Below are positions 53,619-62,454 of a stretch of 64,000 nucleotides of DNA, in pieces; the first letter of the stretch is position 1; each line of letters starts with the position of its first letter. Both the position numbers and the translations under genes were made by a program. The notes beneath the pieces were generated by a model. The model was not told the origin of the DNA and ran no database searches. It saw nothing but the letters and a program-made list of their open reading frames with translations. Origin of the DNA: Prostheceraeus crozeri (lineage: Eukaryota > Platyhelminthes > Polycladida > Euryleptidae); contig CAJQUW010004746.1 of assembly GCA_907163375.1 (NCBI GenBank), forward strand, positions 713,022-777,021, given 5' to 3'.

Positions 53619-53757
53619 CAACGTTCAAGTTGACTGATAGCAGATTCAACTTAATGATAGTATTCGCCAGTCCGAAGACTGCCCAGGGCAAACCGCGTGG
53701 AGGTTCTATCATGTCTTGCCTCATTAAGAGAGCCGATGGTTCGTTCTCGGGGGTAAC
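53619..53757 (-). repeat. 145-bp 3' module, copy 1
   Basis: This lies just downstream of the minus-strand gene ending at 53765. It shares GTTCAAGTTGACTGATAGC and GACTGCCCAGGGCAAACCG with copies at 54149-54292 and 54621-54767. The copies are nearly identical apart from small gaps. Confidence 0.85.
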
Positions 53758-53764
53758 AAGTTGA

Positions 53765-54034
53765 CTATTGGCTTGAATAGTCAATAGGTATGACGGTTAG
53801 GTTCTCATATACCCTATACCGCCTAGGTCGTGCTGGTGCATCTGGCACCTTTCGGATGCGGGTGGTATTCGGAGTCCACACCTCATCCGTCCAAACGATC
53901 TTCTTGATCTTCCCCTTCTTCTCATCCTCTTCATCCCACTCGTCGAGGATGATGAAGTCGGGAATGGCGTTGTCTTCATCCCACACGTCGAGGATGATGA
54001 GGTCGGGAATGGTACTAGCAGATGTTGCTTCCAT
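53765..54034 (-). CDS. Small acidic Polinton protein with internal duplication
   Basis: 89 residues. The N-terminal part contains two copies of a DxIILDxWDED-like unit (IPDLIILDVWDEDNA and IPDFIILDEWDEEDE), followed by a basic stretch (KKGKIKKIVWTDEVW) and an Arg/Pro-rich segment. No family is recognised. A strong TATA box (TATATAAG, 54082-54075) lies about 41 bases before the ATG, so the leader would be only about 15 nt. The shared 3' module follows its stop after 7 bases. Confidence 0.55.
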   Translation of the reverse strand: MEATSASTIPDLIILDVWDEDNAIPDFIILDEWDEEDEKKGKIKKIVWTDEVWTPNTTRIRKVPDAPARPRRYRVYENLTVIPIDYSSQ

Positions 54035-54074
54035 CGTGACTTAAAATTGAATGAGAAGCATTACAATCTTCTGG

Positions 54075-54082
54075 CTTATATA
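54075..54082 (-). promoter_or_regulatory. TATA box of the small acidic gene
   Basis: Minus strand TATATAAG, about 41 bases before the ATG at 54034. Confidence 0.6.
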
Positions 54083-54148
54083 GGGTTTTCAACAATGAAT
54101 TGCTCAACAGCGAATCAGAATGCTTCAGGGATGGCAATCGACTGTATA

Positions 54149-54292
54149 ACGTTCAAGTTGACTGATAGCAGATTCAACTTAATGATAGTATTCGCCAGTC
54201 TGAAGACTGCCCAGGGCAAACCGCGAGGAGGTTCTATCAAATCTTGCCCCATGGTGGCCCTTAAGAGAGCCGATGGTTCGTTTTCGGGAGTC
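54149..54292 (-). repeat. 145-bp 3' module, copy 2
   Basis: It follows the minus-strand gene ending at 54299 after 6 bases and is the same sequence as copies 1 and 3. Confidence 0.85.
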
Positions 54293-54298
54293 GTCATC

Positions 54299-54565
54299 TT
54301 ACAGCCTACCGATTCTGCTGAGAGAGTCTTTGACTCTCTCCTTGGTAGCAGTGTCGACTTCTACGCTAATTGGTATGTGGCTGAAAAGTGGAATGTAGCG
54401 CCATTCCGTTGAATTGACAACACTTGCTGTCATCGGATTGCCAATCCGAGCAAGATTGTTGTGGACTCTGTCTTGCTCCTCTAGTCTAACAAATTCATCA
54501 AATAAATTTCGCGGCCTTAACTGCGGTCCGCGAGGAGAGCTGACTTGACTGTTCGGCGTCTGCAT
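54299..54565 (-). CDS. Small Polinton protein, unknown
   Basis: 88 residues: a Ser/Pro/Arg-rich start (MQTPNSQVSSPRGPQLRPRN), a charged helix (NLFDEFVRLEEQDRVHNNL) and a C-terminal helix (TATKERVKDSLSRIGRL). No domain is recognised. A consensus TATA box (TATATAAA) sits 32-39 bases before the ATG, so the leader would be about 10 nt or less. It has the same cassette layout as its neighbours: TATA box, gene, shared 3' module. Confidence 0.5.
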   Translation of the reverse strand: MQTPNSQVSSPRGPQLRPRNLFDEFVRLEEQDRVHNNLARIGNPMTASVVNSTEWRYIPLFSHIPISVEVDTATKERVKDSLSRIGRL

Positions 54566-54596
54566 GATTGAAATGAAATGAAATGAGAGGTAGTGG

Positions 54597-54604
54597 TTTA
54601 TATA
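54597..54604 (-). promoter_or_regulatory. TATA box of the gene at 54299-54565
   Basis: Minus strand TATATAAA, 32-39 bases before the ATG at 54565. Confidence 0.6.
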
Positions 54605-54620
54605 CCCCTCTAACGCGACG

Positions 54621-54767
54621 CAACGTTCAAGTTGACTGATAGCAGATTTAACTTAATGATAGTATTCGCCAGTCCGAAGACTGCCCAGGGCAAACCGCGT
54701 GGAGGTTCTATCATGTCTTGCCCCTAGGTGGCCCTTAAGAGAGCCGATGGTTCGTTCTCGGGAGTAA
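54621..54767 (-). repeat. 145-bp 3' module, copy 3
   Basis: The third copy lies 96 bases downstream of the stop of the coiled-coil gene (54863). Confidence 0.85.
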
Positions 54768-54862
54768 CGTGATGGGGTGGTGAAGGCGGGGAAAAGATCT
54801 GCAATGAAAATGATATGTATTAGAATAGGATATACTATCTTATTTGCTTTTCACTTACCAAG

Positions 54863-56029
54863 TTAGCCATCCTTGGGTAGTCTCGCGCGCTTCCTAACAG
54901 AAAATTTATGCAAATGTTCTCGCATTCTCAGTGTGGCATGCAAACATTTCTTGGTCGGATGGCCATTGTAACAAATGATGGACTCGTCGAGACTACGGTT
55001 GACGAGGACTTCACCGTCCAAATGATTATCCCGAATAGGGATGTGAAACTCAAACAACCAATCCTCATTCACACGATTCCACTCATCCCTCATGCGCTCC
55101 AACTTCTCAAACGCCTGTCTCTCATCACCCCGCCGAGCCACATTCCTCTCCAACTCAACATTCCTCGCTCTCAACACACTCATCTCCTTCATCATCTCCT
55201 CAAACTTCGCTTCTGCATCTCTCATTCTTCTCTCTGCAGCACTCGCCCTCTTCTCACAGTCATCATTCTTCTCTTCCAACTCTCGCGTCTTATTCTTCAA
55301 ATCAGTCACACTACGCCTCATTCGAATATTCTCATCCGCTGTCTCCTTCGACTTCAATTCCTTCTTATTCAACGCATCTAACTCATTCACGACTTCATCC
55401 TTCACCTTCTTCAAACTCTCATACTTATTTACCAACAAATCATGCGCCATCTGCTGCGACACATGCTTCTTCTCTTCATCCTTCAACCACCTCGCCGACT
55501 GCACACGAATCCCACCACTCTTCACTTTTGGGGAAGATGAGCTCTGCGGGGGGTCCTCAACAACTATGTTGGAGACCTCCGAGGAAGAAGAGCTCAACTT
55601 CCTCACACGCTTCCTCACACGGTCCCTATCTAAATCCACATCATCCTCATCATCACTCTCAAGCACTCTCTTTCGCTCAATCTCAGCCTCCAACGAAGCA
55701 ACTGCTTTCGCCAACTCATCATTCTCAACAACATTCTCCACCTTGCCGTCTCGCTCTATCGCCAACATTCGCTCCCTCTCTTCAACAATCAACTGCGTGA
55801 ATCTCAGGTCATTCACCAAACCTCCACTGCAATCTGCATGCACTCTGTAAAATCGCGCCTCATCCTCATCTCCTTCCAACACTCTACACTTTACACACGC
55901 AACCCTATTCAGGATAATCATGTGGTCAGTGCCCGCCTTCTTAACATGCGCCTTGCCGTCCGCACTGCGATTTACTCGACCGCACACACACATTTTGATG
56001 TGGAATTTTCGGTTCTTGTCATTTGCCAT
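54863..56029 (-). CDS. Coiled-coil Polinton protein with zinc-binding N-terminus
   Basis: 388 residues from MANDKNRKFHIK. The N-terminal 70 residues hold a CVCG, a CVKC and a later DCSGG, suggesting zinc binding. An acidic stretch and a nuclear-localisation-like RVRKRVRKL follow, then Ser runs. A long coiled coil runs over roughly residues 190-320 (heptads in LKSKETADENIRMRRSV, ELEEKNDDCEKRASAAERRM). The C-terminal domain (FHIPIRDNHLDGEVLVNRSL) ends in a basic tail. No family is recognised; it looks like a nuclear scaffold or DNA-associated protein. The frame is undamaged. TATA box and leader intron signals lie upstream (56624-56631, 56050-56612). Confidence 0.6.
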   Translation of the reverse strand: MANDKNRKFHIKMCVCGRVNRSADGKAHVKKAGTDHMIILNRVACVKCRVLEGDEDEARFYRVHADCSGGLVNDLRFTQLIVEERERMLAIERDGKVENVVENDELAKAVASLEAEIERKRVLESDDEDDVDLDRDRVRKRVRKLSSSSSEVSNIVVEDPPQSSSSPKVKSGGIRVQSARWLKDEEKKHVSQQMAHDLLVNKYESLKKVKDEVVNELDALNKKELKSKETADENIRMRRSVTDLKNKTRELEEKNDDCEKRASAAERRMRDAEAKFEEMMKEMSVLRARNVELERNVARRGDERQAFEKLERMRDEWNRVNEDWLFEFHIPIRDNHLDGEVLVNRSLDESIICYNGHPTKKCLHATLRMREHLHKFSVRKRARLPKDG

Positions 56030-56049
56030 TACTGAGATTTCATCGTTAA

Positions 56050-56612
56050 CTGTAAGATAATGAAATTTGTATAAGTTTGGAATCATGTAGTACAGTCATA
56101 TTCCTAAACCATTACACTTAGTGAGGAATGATAGATTTGAGTGTAGTGAGTGGCACTCGATCCCGTCGACAGCCCGAAGGCATTGTACTGATCACTAGGG
56201 AAGTGAGAGATCTTCACCGATACCCGCTATTTACAGCTGAAGACATCATTGTCACTGCCCCGAAGTTGTAACAGCAGCGCCGAGTCAAAGGTAGTGATCA
56301 GTAGCTGGGATCTAACCCCTCAAAGCTGCCTTAGACTTAGTTAAATTTTAAATCTGATAGCAGATTTGAACTCAGCATACTTGAAACCCTTAGTCTACAT
56401 GTTAAAACTTTGAAAAAACTGAAAATTAAGAATTTTAAAAAAAATCCGCATTTTACTACTCATACTACTTTTAAAAAAAATTTATCAGTGGTAAAGACAC
56501 TATCAAACTCCATCACACAAACTTTGAAGTAAGAAGATAGCTTGCCTACTTCAAAAGATAGAGTCCTTTGACCGTCGCTTACCTCGTCTTTCGATGAAGT
56601 GATCAGACTTAC
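56050..56612 (-). other. Candidate leader intron before the coiled-coil gene
   Basis: A GTAAGTC donor begins at 56612 shortly after the TATA box, and an ATCTTACAG acceptor ends at 56050, 20 bases before the ATG. Inside, on the plus strand, is a 47-codon frame (56128-56271) of uncertain meaning. Otherwise the stretch is AT-rich without features. Confidence 0.35.
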
Positions 56613-56623
56613 GTTGTCGGGGG

Positions 56624-56631
56624 TTTATATA
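56624..56631 (-). promoter_or_regulatory. TATA box of the coiled-coil gene
   Basis: Minus strand TATATAAA followed by a C-run and, 11 bases later, a splice-donor-like GTAAGT. Confidence 0.5.
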
Positions 56632-56804
56632 TGCTCGGAAGAAAACTTAAAATGTCTCTATCTCCGAAAGTATTCATCGTAGCGACATGCGGTTTGTTGC
56701 AAACGATTTGTCTCATCATTCTCTATCATATGACACCTGAACCATTCTCATATGACCACGGGAAGTCGGTGCGTCAGCACATGTCCATGTAACATGCCAC
56801 AAGT

Positions 56805-56932
56805 GAAAAAATTCCTAAGTGTGGGAGCTCCAGTGTGGTGAAAATTTTGAAAAATTTAAAACTTCCGAATTTCGACCTGGGACCTTTACCAAAACATTTT
56901 TCATCAAATTTTACTGACCCCCCTCGTTCGGA
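56805..56932. repeat. Extra terminal-repeat unit next to the right inverted repeat
   Basis: About 125 bp related to the unit inside the terminal repeats (TTTCGACCTGGGACCTTTAC, CCAAAACATTTTTCATCAAA), but in left-arm orientation. Together with the adjoining right repeat it forms a local palindrome centred near 56932. Confidence 0.7.
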
Positions 56933-57613
56933 GAAATTTGATGAAACAAACTTTGGTCAGGGTCCCAGGTCGAAATGCCACACTTTGGAAAATTTTCAAA
57001 ATTTTGTCCATACAAAGTCACTCTGACACTTAGGATTTTTTCAGGTGAGCTCCGACCTAAAATCTTGTAACAGCTCTAACTTTTGAACGGCTGGTCCGAT
57101 TGACTCGCAACAAAAAAATGGCATCGAGCAGTTTTTTCTCCTCTTTCAAACGAGTAGCTGTAAGACAAAATCCGTCCACTAGAACCAAAGTTAGAAGATC
57201 GCTGTTGGGGGGGTCGGTGAAATTTGATGAAAAATGTTTTGGTAAAGGTCCCAGGTCGAAATGACATACTTTGGAAAATTTTCAAAATTTTACCCATACA
57301 AAGCCACTCTGACACTTAGGATTTTTTCAGGTGAGCTACGACATTCCACCCTCCCAACCTGGCCGGCACACCACGCCAACCTGGAGAGCGCAGCACAAAC
57401 CACCTCGCGCTACGTCGGCCGGCCAGAGGGGGGGCAGACACGAAGCAACACGACGGCACACCACGACCGACCCGGCTGACAGGAGGGGGGGACGTCAGAC
57501 TCGAAGCAACACGACGGCTCACCACGACCGACTCGACTGACAGGAGGGGGGACGTCAGCGACGGCGGCCATCTTGCGCGGTCCAGTGGTGGAGTTTTACT
57601 TACTACGAGTACT
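56933..57613. repeat. Polinton terminal inverted repeat, right
   Basis: Reverse complement of 36375-37049 with few differences. Read from the outside it begins AGTACTCGTAGTAAGTAAAA, a few bases longer than the left end. ATTGTC follows at 57614-57619. Confidence 0.9.
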
Positions 57614-57619
57614 ATTGTC
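57614..57619. repeat. Target-site duplication, right (ATTGTC)
   Basis: Same six bases as at 36369-36374. Confidence 0.75.
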
Positions 57620-58084
57620 AACGTTTAATATTGACCTACAACGCAAATACGTCTTGCACGTCTCTGACTTTTGATGAGATACTTTCCAAAGGATTTCAGT
57701 CGAGCACTTTAAATAAATTGCAAAATAATTGTGTATGTATAATGTCATCTTTCTACAAAAGGTGAATATTGCAACGAATTTCCTCGTAGACAGCTGCAAG
57801 AAAATAAACTGATGAAGTCTCTCAATTTTTTCACTCATAAATCACTCAATTGATGTAAAAGTAGCCTAGAGAAGCCGGTTCATCCGATGAAATCGATCGG
57901 CTGATAAAAATTCTAATTTGAGATTCTCTTCTGGTTTTCACTTATATCCTCATTTCATACGTTTACTATACGCTGCAGTAAACAGATGAAACTAAAAATA
58001 CTTATTTACAAACTACTTACAAAGTTAGAAGATAATATCTGTAAGAAGATAAAACTATTTACTGATTCAAACTCAAAGTGTATG
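57620..58084. other. Host flank right of the Polinton
   Basis: No gene or element end seen in this 465-bp stretch. Confidence 0.4.
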
Positions 58085-58233
58085 AGCCGTTCCTTTCATT
58101 AGCGAGATTTTCGTTACTTTTTATCAAAATCGATTCGAGAATTTTTCTATGATTGGTAAACGCAAACAGCCATTTATTCTTGAATCAATTTTAATAAAAA
58201 GTAACGAAAATCTCGCTAATGAAAGGAACGGCT
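58085..58233. mobile_element. Miniature inverted-repeat element
   Basis: 149 bp with arms of about 60 bp that start AGCCGTTCCTTTCATTAGCG and end with its complement. It has no coding capacity. Target duplication is unclear. Confidence 0.7.
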
Positions 58234-58748
58234 ATATACATATAGATAGATAGATATATACGGTTCACCATTGACCTGAAAGCTTTCCAATATATGTTTT
58301 TTATTGACTTCGTACTCTTTTTCCTTAATATATATACCGGTATATATAAAAAAAGCCTAGAAACCGTGGATCTAATGTCACTGGCGCGAAAGCTGCCTGC
58401 TCACAATCACATCCGTCGATGTTTAATCGCTATAACTTCTCGTTTGAAAACAGAACTTTCAGTTCGATTTTGGGGTCAAAGTGCAGTTTCGGACAGGTTT
58501 CGACACTTGTCTATGCTAAGAATATTCTAAACAGCTTTCCAAGAGAGGCAGGGACCACTGAGTGAAGTGAGGGAGCGCAACAGACGAGTTCAAGCCTCCG
58601 ATTTCCAAGCAGCTTTCCAAGGCTCAGCCGTTTTATGAAGAAATTGAAGTCTAAAGATAAAAGTGGTTCCGCTAACTTCAGACACATATCTATTGCTATT
58701 TCCAACAGGTCTTGCTATCAATAGTGCCTTATTAATCCAATAATTGAA
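58234..58748. other. Intergenic, nothing recognised
   Basis: Contains a short TA-rich run; no supported gene. Confidence 0.4.
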
Positions 58749-59937
58749 GTTATCAACCATTTTGAGGGAACCTGTTGAAAACGATAAGTTTTCCACGATA
58801 AGCTCTTTATCGAGTACTTTCGGTCACTGCACGCGACCATCGTCAGGACATGAGTGAGACAGCAAAACCAATGCGTGAACGCTGTGAGCGAACATCAAAG
58901 AGTCAATACACCAACTTAGGGAATGCCGATACCTAACAAATTATAAACATTGATATGGCTCTGCTGACAAAATACAAAAGTAGAAGGTAAGAAACGAAAA
59001 TTACCCGAAAAGACAGAAGTGAAATTAAAAGAAAAAATGACATTAAAAATTCCAAGCATCACTTAGAGAGTGCTTCACTTTATTGCAGGAACCAAGCTTA
59101 TGAGTCCAGAAGGATTCTTTCACTATCCGCTTGTTCCATACTGGCTCTCTGTCGATGATAGTCATACTATCCAAAGAGATGGGATGTTGTGTCGACATTG
59201 AATGCTGCGCTACCTCAGAACGCAGCACGTCCATTTCGCGGATTGACCGCAAATGCTCATTTTTTTTTAGATGTGGCGATGAGACCTGTTTCCACTTTGC
59301 GATCCCAACTGGTGAACAAGCAACTGATCTGCTAGACTTGGAGCCCGACTAGCAGCTCAGGTTGCTTGTTCAAAGCTGCGGATGGCAAAGTGGCGAAACA
59401 GCGACCAATTGAGCAGCGAAAAAAAAGGAGCATTTGCGGTCAATCCGCGAAATGGACGTGCTGCGTTCTGAGGTAGCGCAGCATTCAATGTCGACACAAC
59501 ATCCCATCTCTTTGGATAGTATGACTATCATCGACAGAGAGCCAGTATGGAACAAGCGGATAGTGAAAGAATCCTTCTGGACTCATAAGCTTGGTTCCTG
59601 CAATAAAGTGAAGCACTCTCTAAGTGATGCTTGGAAGTTTTAATGTCATTTTTTCTTTTAATTTCACTTCTGTCTTTTCGGGTAATTTTCGTTTCTTACC
59701 TTCTACTTTTGTATTTTGTCAGCAGAGCCATATCAATGTTTATAATTTGTTAGGTATCGGCATTCCCTAAGTTGGTGTATTGACTCTTTGATGTTCGCTC
59801 ACAGCGTTCACGCATTGGTTTTGCTGTCTCACTCATGTCCTGACGATGGTCGCGTGCAGTGACCGAAAGTACTCGATAAAGAGCTTATCGTGGAAAACTT
59901 ATCGTTTTCAACGGGTTCCCTCAAAATGGTTGATAAC
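58749..59937. repeat. 1.2-kb palindrome of a Penelope-like 3' end
   Basis: The left half (58749 to about 59343) and right half (to 59937) are inverted copies: near-identical over 58749-59258 and 59428-59937, more diverged at the centre. Each arm, read outwards, encodes a PLE C-terminal tail (EVAQHSMSTQHPISLDSM, WNKRIVKESFWTHKLGS) ending at a stop. Each then has a 3' region with a hammerhead-like motif: CTGACGA, hairpin, GACCGAAAG at 59840-59869 (plus) and 58846-58817 (minus). It is a head-to-head duplication of a truncated element. Confidence 0.75.
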
Positions 59938-61020
59938 AGTCAGATCCCGTTATTTCATGCAATTGAAGTTATATTGAGCATTGTCGGGTAGCTGTCGACA
60001 CAGAAGTGGCAACCGACGATTCACCGAAAGTTGAATGCAAGTAGAAGAGTTTTCCTAGGATGAATACGTTTGAAGTTTAATATTGTCCGTCAGAGAAATG
60101 TGAGTTATTCCAAAAGATTAATGAGAATGAAGTGGGTCAAATTCAATCAAAGATTAATTAATGAGTCTGAAGTTGTCTTAATTCTGATAGACATTTCGAA
60201 AGATTTTTGCTGAAGATTTTGATTGACAAAATGAAGAATGTACAAATGAAAATATAATTAATGTAGAAGAGACAATAAGACTACGCAGACTTTTGCAACC
60301 TCATCATTTAGATGAGCTTATGTAAGAAGCGTGTGGTAGGGTATAGGGAACGGTTGCTTCCCATTAAACGAAACTGTGAAAAATTTACCAGCTTAGTTAT
60401 AAAAGCTGAATCAATGATATAAGCAAGAGGAAACATGTATTATTTGAATTTTGGAGACTGTCTTCAGGCCGACAGTGATTTTTTCAACCGGGTTAATAAT
60501 GAACAGCTCAAATATAAATCGAATACGCTTCTCCTTTCCCTCTAAGTTGAATTTCTCACCTGATTTGTTTAAATTGCCAAGTTATCTATGAAATTGACTT
60601 CATACTCATGCTCAGATGTACACTATGTAGACATGTTTGTACGATTAACTCTCATCAAATTAGATCCGTCATACGTGATTTTCTGAAATTTAGGATTGTT
60701 TGGTTATTAATTATTTATTGATTGTGTGGCTTGGAGGTCAAACATCGCGTTTACTACTGGTAAACATAACAAATTATCATCGCGGAGACTTCCAATCTTC
60801 GAATAGCTATGAAAACTTGTATATATTCTCAACTTTATTAGGAGCAACACCGACTAATTACGAGATGAATTAGATAACAGCTCAATCAACTGTCAATTAT
60901 CAAGCAACTTAGAGCCAGGGTAAAATCGGGTAATATCAAAGTGTTTAAATAAAATGGACATGACACGCTATTGTCACAAGATGCAACTTCACTTTTAATA
61001 GACTAATATTTAAAGTCATC
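59938..61020. other. Intergenic, nothing coding
   Basis: About 1.1 kb of AT-rich sequence. The motif AAAATCGGGTAATATC at 60922-60937 recurs inverted, with one mismatch, at 62330-62345, which could mark the ends of an old element spanning the LINE fragment. Confidence 0.35.
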
Positions 61021-61502
61021 GGGTAATAATTTTGCTTTATGGCTCCGAAACCTGGCCTCTTTCCGCAACGCAAGGTAGAAGAACTATGGGCTTTGACAAC
61101 CGATGCCAACGCCGAGTACTCAACATCAGATGGCAAGAGCGTATCACCAACGACGAAGTGCGCAGGCGCACACTCCAACCGCCGTTACCACGTCTTCTAG
61201 CTCAACGGCGCATGCGTTGGCTGGGGCACATGCTCCGCATGCCTAGTGAACTGCCAACGAAACGTTTGCTCGACTTCAATCCGACAGCGTCTGGATGGAG
61301 AAGACCTCGAGGGCGCCCACACACACACGATGGATGGACGTGGTTGTCGAAGATCTCAATCAACTCGGTATCTCCATGGATGACGCATCGGAGTTGGCCC
61401 TGGACCGACCATCTTGGAGACGAATGGTGTCAAGAGCGGCCTCAACGCCTCACAGGCACGAGTCATAGGCAGGCAGGCAGGCAGGGTAATATCGACAACT
61501 AA
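61021..61502 (+). pseudogene. LINE 3' end (reverse-transcriptase C-terminal region)
   Basis: The frame reads MLYGSETWPL, then FDNRCQRRVLNIRWQERITN and RMRWLGHMLRMPSELPTKRL, the conserved post-RT region of RTE/CR1-type LINEs. After GRPHTH the family sequence (WMDVVVEDLNQLG) continues in another frame. The break coincides with a short CA-repeat (61319-61328), so microsatellite slippage is the likely cause. The RT core is absent: a 5'-truncated copy. Confidence 0.8.
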
Positions 61503-61758
61503 GCCGCTTTTCCAAAATGATGCTTTAAAACTTCAGGAACTCATCCATGCGTTCAGTAAATTGCACTACGAAGTCGTCAACTCTCAAAGGCACAATAGAA
61601 GCTGAATGGAACGCGCCTGATTGCCTCATCCTGACAGATATCGAAGCGTGAAGTAATTCACCGATTTACCTAATCAGTGCAACTCAGTCATCTCCTTCAC
61701 GCGCCGTATAATGATAATCGCATAAGGTGTACACTATGCTGCTTTTAATGATATTCGC

Positions 61759-62172
61759 ATAATATCGACACATTTCAGGACATTATCGACCGTTCCCTAA
61801 AGAAGCGTCAAAAAAGGACAAATAAATAAACTAAAGACAACATATATTATATGAAGCGAAATGCTACACATATATTGTCTCCTTGATTGTCTGAAAATTT
61901 GAAACTTCATAATTTTCCGCTGCATAACACGCTTGATTTGCATGCATAAAAAATGTGCGGAATTCTCCTTCGTCTTTAACGAAGATGCATTCGTCTATCT
62001 AGGCTGTTTTCAGTCTGTGAAATTTCAACTAATCAGACTATCAAAGAAGCAACAAATGTGCAAAATTTCATTTCATGCATATATATAATGTCCTTACTTT
62101 ATTTTACTTGGCCTTTTTTGACGCTTCTTTTTGTGACTGTCGATATCACACGACCAAGTGTCGATATTATAA
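61759..62172. mobile_element. Inverted-repeat miniature element
   Basis: Arms 61759-61838 and about 62096-62172 are complementary (ATAATATCGACAC ends; AAGAAGCGTCAAAAAAGGAC block). The 260-bp centre has no coding potential. Confidence 0.6.
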
Positions 62173-62454
62173 GAATATAATTTTAGTCTACACACATTGC
62201 TTTTCACCTAGAATCATAACTTTAATCGATGAACTAACAACTTCGAGTTAGAGGAGATTACTTGGATATCACAGTTAATGTCAAAATCAAGAAATACAGC
62301 TGTGACAGCGCGACGACCATTTTACTGTCGATAATACCCGATTTTATCCAATATGAAACTGGCATCTTGACGTCTTACAGCACGCTTGCCAACAACTTTG
62401 ATCTCAATGACTTTCTTAACTCATTCTGACTTGCTCTTTCTCTGTACTAGCTAC

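Larger units (their letters stand above)
36375..57613. mobile_element. Polinton/Maverick, near-complete fossil
   Basis: A 21.2-kb virus-like element with AG...CT ends, terminal inverted repeats of about 675 bp and a 6-bp target duplication (ATTGTC). It has the family's gene set: protein-primed DNA polymerase B, DDE integrase with chromodomain, packaging ATPase, adenain-type protease and capsid proteins. The plus-strand block is 37.5-43.9 kb, a minus-strand trio lies at 43.9-45.2 kb, two plus-strand genes at 45.2-48.2 kb, the polymerase on the minus strand at 48.3-52.3 kb, one plus-strand gene at 52.6-53.0 kb and three minus-strand genes at 53.7-56.0 kb. It is broken, with roughly half a dozen interruptions overall. 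Its terminal repeats differ only at a few positions, so the insertion is young. Beyond the usual set it encodes a TBP homologue and PC4-like proteins. Confidence 0.95.

Noticed and set aside
54115-54297. Minus-strand frame covering the 145-bp module
   Set aside because: The module lies after gene stops in all three copies and the frame is not kept in every copy, so I treat it as a non-coding 3' module.
55092-55850. Ser-rich 252-codon plus-strand frame
   Set aside because: It is the antisense of the coiled-coil gene; the Ser/Phe-rich composition is what an antisense of a Lys/Glu-rich coiled coil gives.
59043-59643. Identical 69-73 codon frames on both strands
   Set aside because: They are the mirrored Penelope-like C-terminal tails of the palindrome, not separate genes.
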